The notes beneath the pieces were generated by a model. It made no database searches. It saw only the letters and a program-made list of their open reading frames with translations, and was not told the DNA's origin. A stretch of 64,000 nucleotides of DNA, from contig JAQFVV010000568.1 of NCBI GenBank assembly GCA_028023455.1, positions 62,001-126,000 of the forward strand, read 5' to 3'. Position numbers and translations under genes: made by a program. The DNA is from Epiperipatus broadwayi (lineage: Eukaryota; Onychophora; Udeonychophora; Euonychophora; Peripatidae). Positions 46,104-56,695 of this stretch are shown here, in pieces (within the stretch, counting starts at the first letter, position 1; each line of letters opens with the position of its first letter).

Positions 46104-47434
46104 ATTATAACATTTTCCATTTTGCTAGGCCTTTACACGCTAATATAAACTGCGCGTGAGTTGATCAAGCTATGTCAAAAAAAGAAGGTTGTATTTCTAT
46201 CCTAAAAACACTGCTATATTTCCTGATCAACTCGGCCTAGTAATTGTTGAGAATTGTGCTATTGACGAAATCAGCTTTTAATTTATTTAGTCTGGGCGCC
46301 AGAATTCCTACAAATTCGCTGAAATCATCATATAACATCTCGCAAATATAAAAAAAATACTTTTAAACTAATCGGTATTACATCATACCATAACGAAAAT
46401 TATTTTTTTAAGATTATTATTCCTGGGCTTATTCAAACATATTGGCAAAGGTAAATTACATTTTTAAATCTTCTTAAACTACTAATAGATTTAATAATAA
46501 AAAATAATAACTACTATTAATAACGCACAAATGAAAATTGGTATTAGAAATATTTTTATTCTAATAGACTAAAAAATGTTTGAAATAAATTATTTATCAA
46601 ATAAATTGGAGAGAACACACTTAATTCTGATGTGAAACATTAATAATAAAAAAATAACTGCTGAATAATTAATTACAAAGTTCTTGGTTAAATAGGAGTC
46701 TCTATCGGGATCCTATTATAAGCTTATTTTTAAGAATTGTTTGCAAACGTTACTTTTGTCACAATCAGGATAATGAAGCATAACTTACCGGTAAGTTTTG
46801 TGAATTCAGTAGTAGATAACTATGCATAGTTTTTCAGGGTTGAATTAAGCTCACGGCCTTTGATTAGTTGATCTTGGTGCTGGTTGCATAGGCTAGTCGC
46901 ATAAGCTTCTCTGGTGTCCATCGGTAATGATGTCAGCTAAAGCTCTGGTCTATTCTCGTATGAATAACTTTTTCATCGTAGAGTGGTCTGGATTCTTTAA
47001 TCCAAAACCAACCAAAAGAATATCAGCTAAACCAAGACGTTCTTCAAACTGACTTCTGCCTTTTATACTCTCTAGAGGCCCAGTTTTTCGACTTCTGTGC
47101 ATATCTTTTGTTTGTCAAAATATCCGGTGATAATCTTATATATTCTTTACAAAATTTATGTTACAAAGTCTCTATTTTTTTCAGCATAATTCTGCCATCT
47201 TTAATTAGTTGAAATATTTTTACTTTCTCTTGGTAATTTGTGTCTTTTGTTCTCTCCAATTCTAACTTTTATTTCTAATTACATAAAAAAAAAAACCGAA
47301 AGAATAATTTAACTTTCTTTGTACGTTATTTTTTTAAAAAAAATTAATCAAAAAAAAAATCTAAATTTACTTTTATTTTTTAGCTTTTACCAAATGCTAA
47401 TATATTTGCAACGTATATAAATAAACATTACAAT
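46104..47434 (-). repeat. U repeat, copy U1
   Basis: 1331 bp. Within it: a paired motif near one end (CTAGG...GAGTTGATCA and TGATCAACTC...CCTAG, 46127-46238), the 16-bp splice-donor palindrome at 46782-46797, a TATA-like motif on the - strand at 47061-47068, and at the other end an imperfect hairpin AACGTATAT...ATAAACATT (47410-47429). Confidence 0.85.
46782..46797. promoter_or_regulatory. 16-bp palindrome with a splice donor on each strand (U1)
   Basis: AACTTACCGGTAAGTT, identical in all three U copies. If the - strand TATA motif 264 bp upstream is a promoter, this site could be the first splice donor of the transcript. Confidence 0.7.
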
Positions 47435-48170
47435 ACCACCAGTGCCAGGAGATGAGAATAAAATAGGGGTTTACACTAATTTTATTCTTAAGTTTTTTAA
47501 ATTCATATTCGTGTTGTTGTTTTTTTTGGTAGCAGTAGCGTGCTGATATATTCCATAGACTCATTCAACAAGCAACGTTCGGCTTTAACGCCCACTTTTA
47601 GGTCTAACACGGCGGGAATGGAAAATATTTCAACATTCATCTGTCTTTTCCACTTAAGTGTAATAGTAACGATAAGAAGCCCAAGTTATAAGCACTAACG
47701 AGCGTTGCTCATTGTTTTGAGTCTTACAGGCTCGCGGCAACTTGGTCCGCCTTCCCCTTTATTGGGATCCCTGCTAGAAATAGTCTGATAGGCATATAAA
47801 GGTGGTCTTATGTTAATATACTGCATACTAGGACTCGGGGCTATGTTTTTCCCCTCTTCAGTAACCACCTACCCGGTCAAATACTTGTGACTTGTGTCTA
47901 CATCAGCCACGTTCGTGTTTTATTTTAGACATATCAAAAAAAATATACATACATTTTTTTCTTTCTAGAAGTCATATTAAAAAAATATTTTTTTTATATT
48001 TTAATAATCAGGGTTTAATTAGTTCGTTAGTTTATATAATTTTTTTTTTTTTTAAAAATTACTATTTATTTTCCGGCTGTGAGTTTCTTTGGGTCATCGT
48101 TGTAATGTTCTTTATCATTACAACTTATCTCAGGTTGTAGTTGTTAAATCGAAGCCCAAGTTGGGTAGCC
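47435..48170 (-). other. 736-bp core of the U composite
   Basis: Single-copy in the window and markedly less A/T-rich in 47440-47900. It has GTTGCTC hairpin GAGC-GTT-GCTC (about 47701-47712), a + strand ATATAAAGG (about 47793) and long A and T runs at 47935-48050. GAAGCCCAAGTT occurs twice, at about 47677 and 48151. No ORF above noise (an 82-codon + strand ORF at 47892-48140 is Phe/Ile-rich). Next to U2 the - strand reads TGGCTACCCAACTTGGGC, which could be a primer-binding site, but I cannot match it to a tRNA. Confidence 0.5.
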
Positions 48171-49513
48171 ATTATAATGTTTTCCATTTTGCTAGGCCTT
48201 TACACACTAATATAAACCACGTGAGTTGATCAAGCTATGTCAAAAAAAGAAGAAGGTTGCATTTCTATCCTAAAAACACAGCTATATTTCCTGATCAACT
48301 CGGCCTAGTAATTGTTGAGAATTGTGCTATTGATGAAATTAGCTTTTAATTTATTTAGTCTGGGCACCAGAATTCCTAAGAATTCGCTGAAATCATCATA
48401 TAACATCTCGCAAATATAAAAAAAATACTTTTAAACTAATCGGTATTACATCATACCGTAACAAGAATTATTTTTTTAAGATTATTATTCCTGGGCTTAT
48501 TCAAACATATTGGCAAAGGTAAATTACATTTTTAAATCTTCTTAAACTACTAATAGATTTAATAATAACAAATAATAACTACTATTAATAACGCACAAAT
48601 GAAAATTGGTATTAGAAATATTTTTATTCTAATAGACTAAAAAATGTTTGAAATAAATTATTTATCAAATTAATTGGAGAGAACACACTTAATTCTAACG
48701 TGAAACATTAATAATAAAAAAATAACTGCTGAATAATTAATTACAAAGTTCTTGGTTAAATAAGAGTCTCTATTGGGATCCTATTATAAGCTTATTTTTA
48801 AGAATTGTTTGCAAATGTTACTTTTGTCACAATCAGGATAATGAAGCATAACTTACCGGTAAGTTTTGTGAATTCAGTAGTAGATAACTATGCATAGTTT
48901 TTCGGGGTTGAATTGAGCTCACGGCCTTTGATTATTAGTTGATCTTGGTGCTGGTTCCATAGGCTAGTCACGTAAGCTTCTCTGGTGTCCATCGGTAATG
49001 ATGTCAGCTAAAGCTCTGGTCTACTCTCGTATAAATAACTTTTTCATCGTAGAGTGGTCTGGATTCTTTAATCCAAAACCAACCAAAAGAATATCAGCTA
49101 AACCAAGACATTCTTCAAACTGATCTCTGCCTTTTATACTCTCTAGAGGCCCAGTTTTTTGACTTCTGTGCATATCTTTTGTTTGTCAAAATATCTGTTG
49201 ATAATGTTATATATTCTTTACAAAATTTATGTTACAAAGTCTCTATTTTTTTCCGCATAATTCTGCCATCTTTAATTAGTTGAAATATTTTTACTTTCTC
49301 TTATCTAGATTGGTAATTTGTGTCTTTTGTTCTCTCCAATTCTAACTTTTATTTCTAATTACATAAAAAAAAAACCGAAAGAATAATTTAACTTTCATTG
49401 TACGTTATTTTTTTAAAAAAAAATTAGTCAAAAAAAAATCTAAATTTACTTTTATTTTTTAGCTTTTACCAAATGCCAATATATTTGCAACGTATATAAA
49501 TATACGTTACAAT
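48171..49513 (-). repeat. U repeat, copy U2
   Basis: 1343 bp, nearly identical to U1. Differences include small indels (AAGAAGAAGG for AAGAAGG, TTATCTAGATTGG for TTGG). The end hairpin here is perfect: AACGTATAT-AA-ATATACGTT (49489-49508). The palindrome lies at 48850-48865 and the TATA-like motif (- strand) at 49132-49138. Confidence 0.85.
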
Positions 49514-52014
49514 ATAGATTTTCTATTAGGAGAAACATAAAAGATGGTGTTCTATCCTCAATTGACCAATTATCTGTTATCTTAACTATCATTAATTATT
49601 ATACAAAATGTTCAGACTTACCACCCTGTATTGCTTGGTTTAAAATTAAAAAATATCTCTCTAGAATATTTTACAAGAATGCACAGAATACTTTATCAAT
49701 GAATCAAATGAAAACTATGATCTCTGAAATTCAGAGTGTTTTATGCAATGTTTCTAACCTCGACCTAATCATCAATTAATAAATAATTTACAAGAAGAAT
49801 ACAACAATGTATATCAGCTTATGCATCAAGATTCTCATACAATATGGCTCAGGAAATTAATTCCTAACATGAGTAAAGTATCAAAACCCATGTTAAACTA
49901 TGCTAGATTATACATCTTCCACTCTAGGGGTATTTCCAGTACAACCAAAGATGATGACAGCATTGCCTGTGGAATCTATATTGATAATTTGAAATATTAA
50001 AAATGAAATTGGTGTAAGCACAGGTTTCATCAATCAATTTAGTAGTATCCTAACTGGGGAACAGAAAGAGTACATTTCTAATAAGGATATTCAGGATGAG
50101 ATTAATATCCTCAATGTACAATCAATAATGGTGAATGACACAATCCCAGCTGCTGTTTATAACAGCTTGACTATGCTCTCAGATTTGAAAATCTGAGATT
50201 TTTTAACCAGTTGTGTTATGAAAGAATTGAGTGGTCCTTAATGAGCAACAAAGTAATTTTTAGCCTCAAAAAAGACAAATCAGTGCAAAGTCCATCAATT
50301 TATGGATTGAGACACATCTCAATAGCAAATATTGACTCGATGATTTTGATTAGAACTCTCTTGAAGAAATTACATCACCTTATTAATCCTAAAATATTTT
50401 CCACTCACCATGCCATTAAGAGTATATGTGCAGTAAATGCAGTCTTAAAAATTCATAAGACTATTAAATATGCCAGGGATTTAAACTTAACCCAATATTA
50501 CACTATTCAAATAGATTTTAGGGCTGCTTTTGACATGATCAATTGGTCATACTTGATTCAGTCCCTTCAACTTTTAATTCCAGATCACATATGGTTGGTG
50601 AATGCCATTGAAAATTATATTAAAAATAGTAGAATCTCTCTTAAAAACTTTATGAGAAGATCTGAATTTTTTATCCCTAAGAGGGGTATTTCACAGGGTT
50701 CTTTCTTGGTGGCTCTTCTGTTTTCAGTTTATACAGATCCTCTTGTTCATAAGATTGAGAACCTCATTCCTGGCCTTTATCTGCCACACTTGAGATTACA
50801 GGTAGCTGTTACAGCTTTCATTGATGATATTATAATAATATTTTAAAACAGCTATAATATCCAAGTTATGATGAATATCTGAGAAACTTTTCAGCCTGAA
50901 ACTGGCTCAGTTATTCAACCCATAAAGTCTGCAGCCTGGCCGTTAGCTACTGGTAAAAAAATGCCATCTAACTTTATGGCTCTCACATCTGCTTTTTTGG
51001 GCAATACCTTATATATGTCCAAGACAAAGATGAACTCTTATTTAAATACATTAATTATTACAAAAATTGTGGATAAAATAAATAAATTTCCTTCACTTAA
51101 ATTATATGAAATTACAAGAGCATCAATTTTTAATTCCATTGTTTCAGGGATTTTGGCATACTATGCACCCTGGGTATCCATACATAACAAAACAATAGAA
51201 ACCAGATTGCAAAGAAATATGTCAGGGGTAGAACTTCAAGATGGATCCCAATATCAACCTTGCAAATGCCAATAGAAAATGAAGGTCTTGGACTGATTGA
51301 TACTGGGCTATATATATCTTACATCAAGGCAAGTACATTTATTAACTTATTAAAAGTCAGTTTCTTGGACCATTTGTTGATCATGTTAGATCCTTTAATG
51401 AAATTGGATAAGATTTTGTTCATTGCTTATAGGAATCTCCAGGATGATCTGAATGTGTCCAGTTTGGAAGGTATTAAATATAAAGACTTAATGAATCATT
51501 TTAAAAGTCATGATAATGCATGGTTGGATATATTTTAAAAAAATGTGTTGAAAAAGTTTCACTCTATATATGCACCTCAATCCTACTTGAAATTTGTTTT
51601 CAAACTGATGAATGGCTTGTTTCCAACAGCTAAGGTTCTAAATGAAAGGCTACATATGTACTTGGATCCGATCTGTCTACTATGCAAATATGGTGATGAA
51701 ACTTTCAAGCATTTATTCAAAGAATGTTCAGCATTTGGACAGATACAATCTAGAGTGTTCCACAGACCAATCAACAACTTCAAACTTTTATTTAGTCAAT
51801 ATTTTAAGAAATTCAACCCCCATAATGCAATGGTAACTGTGCATAGGCTTAAGACAATATGGTATATAACATGTACTATGATATTCAACAATAAGAATTT
51901 CAACTGGCTGAGAAAACTCTACAGTGATTGTGAAACTTATTTCAATCAATGTCAGATACTTGCCTGGGAAGATGATTCAAATCTGGGGTGGCACTGGATT
52001 AACTCTATGTGAGA
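49514..52014 (+). pseudogene. LINE ORF2 RT and C-terminal domains, broken
   Basis: Continues the endonuclease frame after the U composite with RFSIRRNIKDGVLSSIDQLS. Open pieces: 50211-50846 (RT fingers and palm with IQIDFRAAFDMI, then GISQGSFLVALLFSVYTD, then FIDD, in place of the usual FADD/YADD), 50961-51275, 51260-51538 and 51545-52012. The last includes CLLCKYGDETFKHLFKEC, a Cys-x2-Cys-x8-His-x4-Cys motif typical of the zinc-binding domain that follows RT in L1/Tx1-like and plant LINEs. The catalytic Asp pair is present. Five or more frame changes or stops separate the pieces. Confidence 0.85.
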
Positions 52015-52319
52015 TTATCAGATAAACATTTGTTTTGAGTAAAAGTTAGAATTCTACCACGTCACTTATTCCTTAGGCTAATCAAACATTTTTGTTACAT
52101 GCTTCACCCTTTTGAGTTGCATTTGCTTGATGTCTTAAGAGTCTCCTTCTATTACATTGTTACAGGTCAACCTCCTTGAGTAAGAATTAACTGTTTAATG
52201 GCCTGGAGCCTATTGTCTTAATAGTGAAATATTTCAATTTGTTTGTGTTTTGGTTATTTGTTTAAACTACTTGTATAAATTGTAAATATTTTTTATAAAT
52301 TGTAAATATTTATGTTATT

Positions 52320-52352
52320 AATAAAGTTTTTAGTATAAATTTAAAAAAAAAA
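52320..52352 (+). terminator. LINE poly(A) signal and tail
   Basis: AATAAA at 52320-52325, then a tail of about ten A residues at 52343-52352 that runs into the TSD AAATATTCATTTGC. Confidence 0.8.
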
Positions 52353-52364
52353 ATATTCATTTGC

Positions 52365-52828
52365 ATTATCATTTGGCAATATTTTATAGAATGTTTTTAA
52401 TTTCAATCTTTTCATCTGTTTATGACTAATTTATCTGAAAACCAATCTTTTTTCACTGAATTATACTTAAACTCAAATTATCAAAATAAAGTTTACCTTA
52501 GTTTACAAAATTTTTTTTTCATTACTTTTTTAAAAACCTACATATCTATTTACATTTACGTTTGCAATAATTATTAGTGATCTTTTCATTGCTTTTTCAA
52601 CTAGATATGTATTTACATTTTATTACTGTCTATTTTTCTGAAGTAAAACTTAGCTTTATAATATGTTATAGTTCTCGAAAAACTAAAGTCTAATATATTT
52701 TCTATAAAATAGCAGATTTTAAAAGCCATATGGGCTTTTCAGGCTAAAGGAAAGTTATTAATCATACTAGAATGTTTATTACTGTCATATGTATTCCAGT
52801 TAATAAATATTTAGTAGTATGAGTAATA
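52365..52828. other. AT-rich intergenic DNA
   Basis: Unique A/T DNA between the LINE and the Gypsy element. Nothing supportable. Confidence 0.5.
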
Positions 52829-52833
52829 ATATG

Positions 52834-53482
52834 TGCAGTGTCCTCAGCTGTAGCTGAACAATCGCAAATAATGATACTTAATTATAAATGAGAATCATTG
52901 ACTAATTTACACTAAATCTTTATTGGTACATAATATTTCACAATAACAACAGTTATGATAATTGGTTATCATATATATATACAATATCTGACTGCATTAA
53001 AGTTCAAATCCCCTTCTCTGTCTACAGTAATATAAAACGCACAGTACCTTGCATAGGTGACGAAAATAACCCTCACAAGAGCCACTTAGGGCATTTAAAA
53101 ATTATATTAAGACTGGTGCAGTCTGCTTTTACTCTAATCAGCCAGATTCACCAACAGTCGCCAAGAACCTGGGATCACAGTCCGTAAAGCAGCAGCACTC
53201 ATCAAGAACAAAAGCACAAGTAGCGATATATCTTTTCCCCCGCTGTTTTTTATATTGCCACAATTTGAAATCACACTCTCGTCACTTCTTTTCTGGAGTA
53301 TTAATACATTTTCTCGCATGTGTGTAAACAGCTTCATTTGGTTATTAATTCCCTAGATAATCCAATTTGTTAAACAATGCCTCTATTACTTTATTTAGTT
53401 AATGTAGCCTGATCTAATTACTTTTATTTTTACTTAATTAAATGTGTGCCTTTACTGGCTCTATTTACATATGTATACAACA
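52834..53482 (-). repeat. Gypsy 3' LTR
   Basis: 649 bp. On - it contains CCAATAAAG (complement of 52918-52926), a poly(A) signal. It differs from the other LTR by scattered substitutions, roughly one per 15-25 bp by eye, and small indels such as the TA-repeat length near 52975. Confidence 0.93.
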
Positions 53483-53494
53483 CCTCCCCTTACT
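53483..53494 (-). promoter_or_regulatory. Polypurine tract
   Basis: On the - strand AGTAAGGGGAGG directly abuts the 3' LTR, the position and composition expected for the plus-strand DNA primer of an LTR element. Confidence 0.85.
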
Positions 53495-53708
53495 CCAGAA
53501 AAGCTAGTTGCTTCTCTGCATAATGGCATTATATATAGTCTTTTAGTTTGACCGGTCTCCGGATTTTCCATTTTGGTCTGGCTGTATTGCTTTGTGTTTC
53601 ATCTGGCTTTGAGTTCGATGCTGTATTGTTCTCACTATTTGTTGGTGCTGTCTGCATCTCCATTGGTTACTGTTGTTTCATTTCTGTGGTTTGCTGCTCA
53701 ATCCACAA

Positions 53709-54053
53709 TTACTCTCTTGTAATGTCAGGTAACATTTGTATTTTCTCTACAACTCGCTGATGGACGTGGTTTTCATGTCTTCTATAGCTAGTACCATCCT
53801 GTAGCTCCACGAGTACTATTTGTTGTGACAGCAGTTTCATAATTATTCCTTCTACCCATTTCTTTTGCAACACATCTTGGACCCAAATGTTAGCCCCGAT
53901 TACGAACTTGTTTACATTTTTGTCACTGTTGTCATTTTCGGCAGGATCTTGTAGTAATAAGTCTAATTTAATACACAGTTTCCTGCCCATTAACAGTTCT
54001 GCGGGTGATTTCCCGGTGGCCGTTGATGGCATTGCATGTTGCCACAGCATCAC
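53709..54053 (-). pseudogene. Gypsy integrase C-terminal region
   Basis: 114 residues in a frame separate from the integrase core: WQHAMPSTATGKSPAELLMG (the conserved end of the core, where TG-SPAELLMGR is typical), then GANIWVQD and WVEGIIMKL, an SH3-like C-terminal DNA-binding fold. It is linked to the core by a short stretch in yet another frame (about 54055-54130), in which LTEKAV appears to supply the missing catalytic Glu. Confidence 0.85.
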
Positions 54054-54130
54054 GTTATCAATTGCTTGTTGTAAATTCCTATTACTTGATTTCTTTAACG
54101 CCTTTTTGATTATTTGGACAGCCTTCTCTG

Positions 54131-54603
54131 TCAGACATTCGACTCCAGGTGATATGCTGGTGTACGTATGTGTCTGATGCCTTTATCGTTAAAATAGCTT
54201 TCTATTTCTGTAGAAATGAATGCAGTTCCGTTATCAGACATGATGGTTTCCGGTAAACCGTGACACGCAAACACAGCATTTAACGTCTTAACTGTTTCAG
54301 TAGCAGTTAAATCTTTCACAATTTGGCACTCTGTCCACTTTGAGAAAGCATCTATGACTACAAGCAAGAGTTTTCCATTCACTGTTCCAGCATGGTCTAT
54401 GTGGACCCTTTGCCATGCTTTTGTGGCGGCTGGCCATGAATTGTATATTTTAGCTCTCATGTTCATTTCTGTTTGACATGCTGAACATTTTTTAATATTT
54501 TGCTCTATGTCGACTGTAATTCTTGGCCACCAGATGTAGCTGTGAGCCAGTGCTTTAGCTCGCACGACTCCAGGGTGCCCCTCATGCAGTAAGTTTAATA
54601 CTT
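54131..54603 (-). pseudogene. Gypsy integrase zinc domain and catalytic core
   Basis: Upstream of Met54565 the frame stays open to a TAG at about 54603 and includes LLHEGHPG, the His pair of the zinc domain. Then come WWPRI and KKCSACQ, the Cys pair. Core residues: D57 in HIDHAG and D111 in MSDNGTAF (numbered from Met54565). The ORF ends at ESNV, just before the expected catalytic Glu, because of a frameshift near 54131. Integrase would insert the element DNA; the enzyme is incomplete here. Confidence 0.9.
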
Positions 54604-54604
54604 G

Positions 54605-54990
54605 CTATCGGCCTTCTATTGGTATCACGACTTGATTGCCCATTAATATGCATCCTTTGCATATAGATAGTTTAATACGATTTGTCCAGAACCCTGGGTC
54701 AACGTACTGAGGCTTTGAAGATGGCAATCTGTTTTTGATCCATCCCATAAGTATCTGATAGCCCTGATCGAAGCTCGGCCCATTGGCTACGCATTTGCTA
54801 TTCAGTATTTCTGAGTTTAGGGTGTCGATATAATTTATTTCTGCCTCCATCATTGATTGTTCTTGCTTGTCCAGCAATCTTGATAATGCATCAGCGTGTG
54901 CAATCTCTTTTCCTTTTTTGTATTCTAATATGTAGTCATATGCTGACATTATGTTTCTCCAGCACATCATATGTGGGCTTAAATTTTGGG
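54605..54990 (-). pseudogene. Gypsy RNase H end and RH-integrase linker
   Basis: 121 residues. SAYDYILEYKKGKEIAHADALSR is the C-terminal RNase H block (HxxADALSR), followed by a spacer with PQYVDPGFW and VVIPIEGR that leads into the integrase zinc domain. A single TAG at about 54603 separates it from the integrase in the same frame. A frameshift at about 54990 separates it from the preceding RNase H part. Confidence 0.88.
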
Positions 54991-56060
54991 AGCTAAATGA
55001 CCATGACCCAAAATACCCAATAGTGGCTTGTGGTTCGTAATTATGTGGAAATTTCTACCGAACAGGAATTGATGGAATTTTTTCAGGCCGAACATTATAG
55101 CCAAAGCCTCCTTGTCAATTTGGCTATAGTTTTTCTCTGATTTTGAGTTCTCAATGTGTAAGCAATAGGACGTTCCCCATTGTGACATGGGTGAGATAGC
55201 ACTACCCCCACTCCCCACTCTGATGCATCAGTTGTCAAGCGTACTTCTAAACTATTATTGTAATGCACCAATAGTTTCTCAGATGACAATAAAGTTTTTG
55301 TCCGACAGAATGCTTCTTTGTGAATTCTAGACCAATGCCACTTCTGATCTTTTTTTAATAGTTCGTATAATGGCTTAGCTATGTGAGCTTTACCTTCCAA
55401 GAAGAGCTCAAAAAAATTTATGAGACCTAAGAAAGCCTGTAACTGTTTAATGTTAGTAGGTGGTGATGCATTTTTCACTGCACTTACTTTCTCTGGAGAT
55501 GGTCTCTTTCCTTTATCCGAAATCAAATGGCCTAGAAATGTCAATTCTTTTGACATCCATACACTCTTGCTGGCATTTAATTTAACCCCAGATTTATTAA
55601 GTTTTTCGCATACGATAAATAGTCTCTTGCGCAACATTTCTTGTGATGTAGCCGTGATAAGTATGTCATCATAATAGGGGATGACCCCTTCCAGACCCTG
55701 TAGTAAAACATTGATCCTTGACTGAAATATATTTGGGGCTGTGGATATGCCAAAGGGTAAACGATTGCACCTAAATAGACCCAAATGGGTCATTAAAGCC
55801 AATATTTCCGCTGATTTTTCAGTAACCTGAATCTGGTGGAAAGCAGAATTAAGGTCTAGCTTCACAAAATAGGAAGCATTTTGCAGACTGGCCAAAACTT
55901 CCTTTACATTTGGGACAGGATAAGCTCCCCTGTTTAAAAATTTATTTACCATTATTCGGTAATCTCCGCATAATCTAATATCCATGTTAGGCTTAGTTAT
56001 TACTACTAAAGGCATGGCCCAATCAGATGTTTCGATGGGTGTTAACACTTCTTTATCCAC
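54979..56060 (-). pseudogene. Gypsy reverse transcriptase and RNase H
   Basis: The 321-residue frame 55095-56060 holds the RT: GDYR (32-35), VKLDLNSAFHQI with catalytic D69, LPFGISTAPN (101-110), and YYDD at 129-132, an uncommon form of YxDD. It also holds FLGHLIS (175-181), LGLINFF and the RNase H start TTDASEWG (D278). A frameshift near 55150 moves the rest of RNase H to the frame 54979-55218 (YSQIDKEALAIMFGLKKFH, then ITNHKPLLG, where Asn replaces the usual Asp of TDHKPL). Upstream, the frame 56070-56180 carries the protease-RT linker. Confidence 0.93.
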
Positions 56061-56179
56061 AATGACTTTAATTTGTCTTCAACTTTACTTTTTTGTGCAA
56101 ATGGAATTTTACGCGGTTTACAAACAAGCGGGCATGCATTTTCCGATAATTCTATTTCTACTGGTTTTGATGCGGTCAA

Positions 56180-56695
56180 TCACAGTTTTTCATTGAACAG
56201 ATCTGGATATTTATTCACTAGTTCATCTTCCAGAGAGATTTTCTTTATATTAATTTGTATCCTGATCTCGTGAAACCATTCCCTTCCTACAATGGGGCTA
56301 ATTTTACCATTAACAATATATAGGGGTAGATTTGCTTTTTTGCTGTTGTATTTAATTGGCGCTTTAACCTGACCAATTATTTTGAGGGCATTACCATTTA
56401 CATCTCTCGCTTTAATATTTGTTTTTTCTAAAACAATGTTTGCCTTATATAATTTTTTCCAATCTGACTGTGAAATTATGGAAATTGCCGATCCGCTATC
56501 AATTTCCATTTCTATTTCTTTACCGTAAATTTTAAGTTTAATCATAAACTGATGTATACTTTTAACATCTAGATTTTTAATCATATGTGTGGTGGCAAAT
56601 TTACCTCCCCTATCACGAGGCATGTGGGAGTGTTCTTTTATTTTTCCTTTGTCATCTTGTCTACAGACGTGTGACAAATGACCTTTTTGCCGCAT
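56180..56695 (-). pseudogene. Gypsy protease and protease-RT linker
   Basis: 171 residues from Met56695, although a TAA directly upstream makes that Met an artefact. It begins inside a second zinc knuckle (KGHLSHVC). The aspartic protease follows: IDSGSAISII with catalytic D66, DVNGNALKI and LPLYIVNG, ending IVGREWF. Retroelement protease cleaves the gag-pol polyprotein. A TGA at about 56177 and a frameshift near 56070 interrupt the link to RT. Confidence 0.88.

Larger units (their letters stand above)
46104..49513 (-). mobile_element. U composite: two U repeats flanking a 736-bp core
   Basis: U1 (46104-47434) and U2 (48171-49513) are direct repeats, about 97 percent identical by eye, with a non-repeated 736-bp core. 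The outer ends are ATTATAAC and GTTACAAT, an 8-bp inverted pair with one mismatch. Removing 46104-49513 joins LINE codons for KNQ-Y and RFSIRRN in frame, so the composite is one insertion event. CAATAT stands at both junctions (46100-46105 and 49510-49515) and can be read as a 6-bp TSD. The layout is like a non-autonomous LTR element, but termini are not TG...CA and no clear PBS or PPT is seen. Orientation is given by the TATA-like motif, on the - strand. Confidence 0.82.
43634..52349 (+). mobile_element. L1/Tx1-like LINE, full-length but broken, with nested insertion
   Basis: A 15-bp TSD (AAAATATTCATTTGC at 43619-43633 and 52350-52364) delimits the element. ORF1 carries a CCHC zinc knuckle. 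ORF2 has an endonuclease, an RT and a C-terminal Cys-Cys-His-Cys zinc motif. The 3' end has AATAAA (52320-52325) and a poly(A) tail at 52343-52352. An insertion of 3410 bp (46104-49513) interrupts ORF2, so the LINE itself is about 5.3 kb. ORF structure, poly(A) tail and long TSD favour the L1/Tx1 group over RTE. Confidence 0.88.

Noticed and set aside
47035-47068. TCAGTT next to the U TATA-like motif as an arthropod initiator
   Set aside because: The distance from TATA to this motif is only about 17 bp, shorter than the usual 25-30 bp, and the motif is not conserved in U3.
46104-49513. U composite as a canonical LTR retrotransposon
   Set aside because: Termini are not TG...CA, no polypurine tract lies next to either U copy, the PBS candidate matches no tRNA I can name, and no gag or pol is present. 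Kept as an unclassified element.
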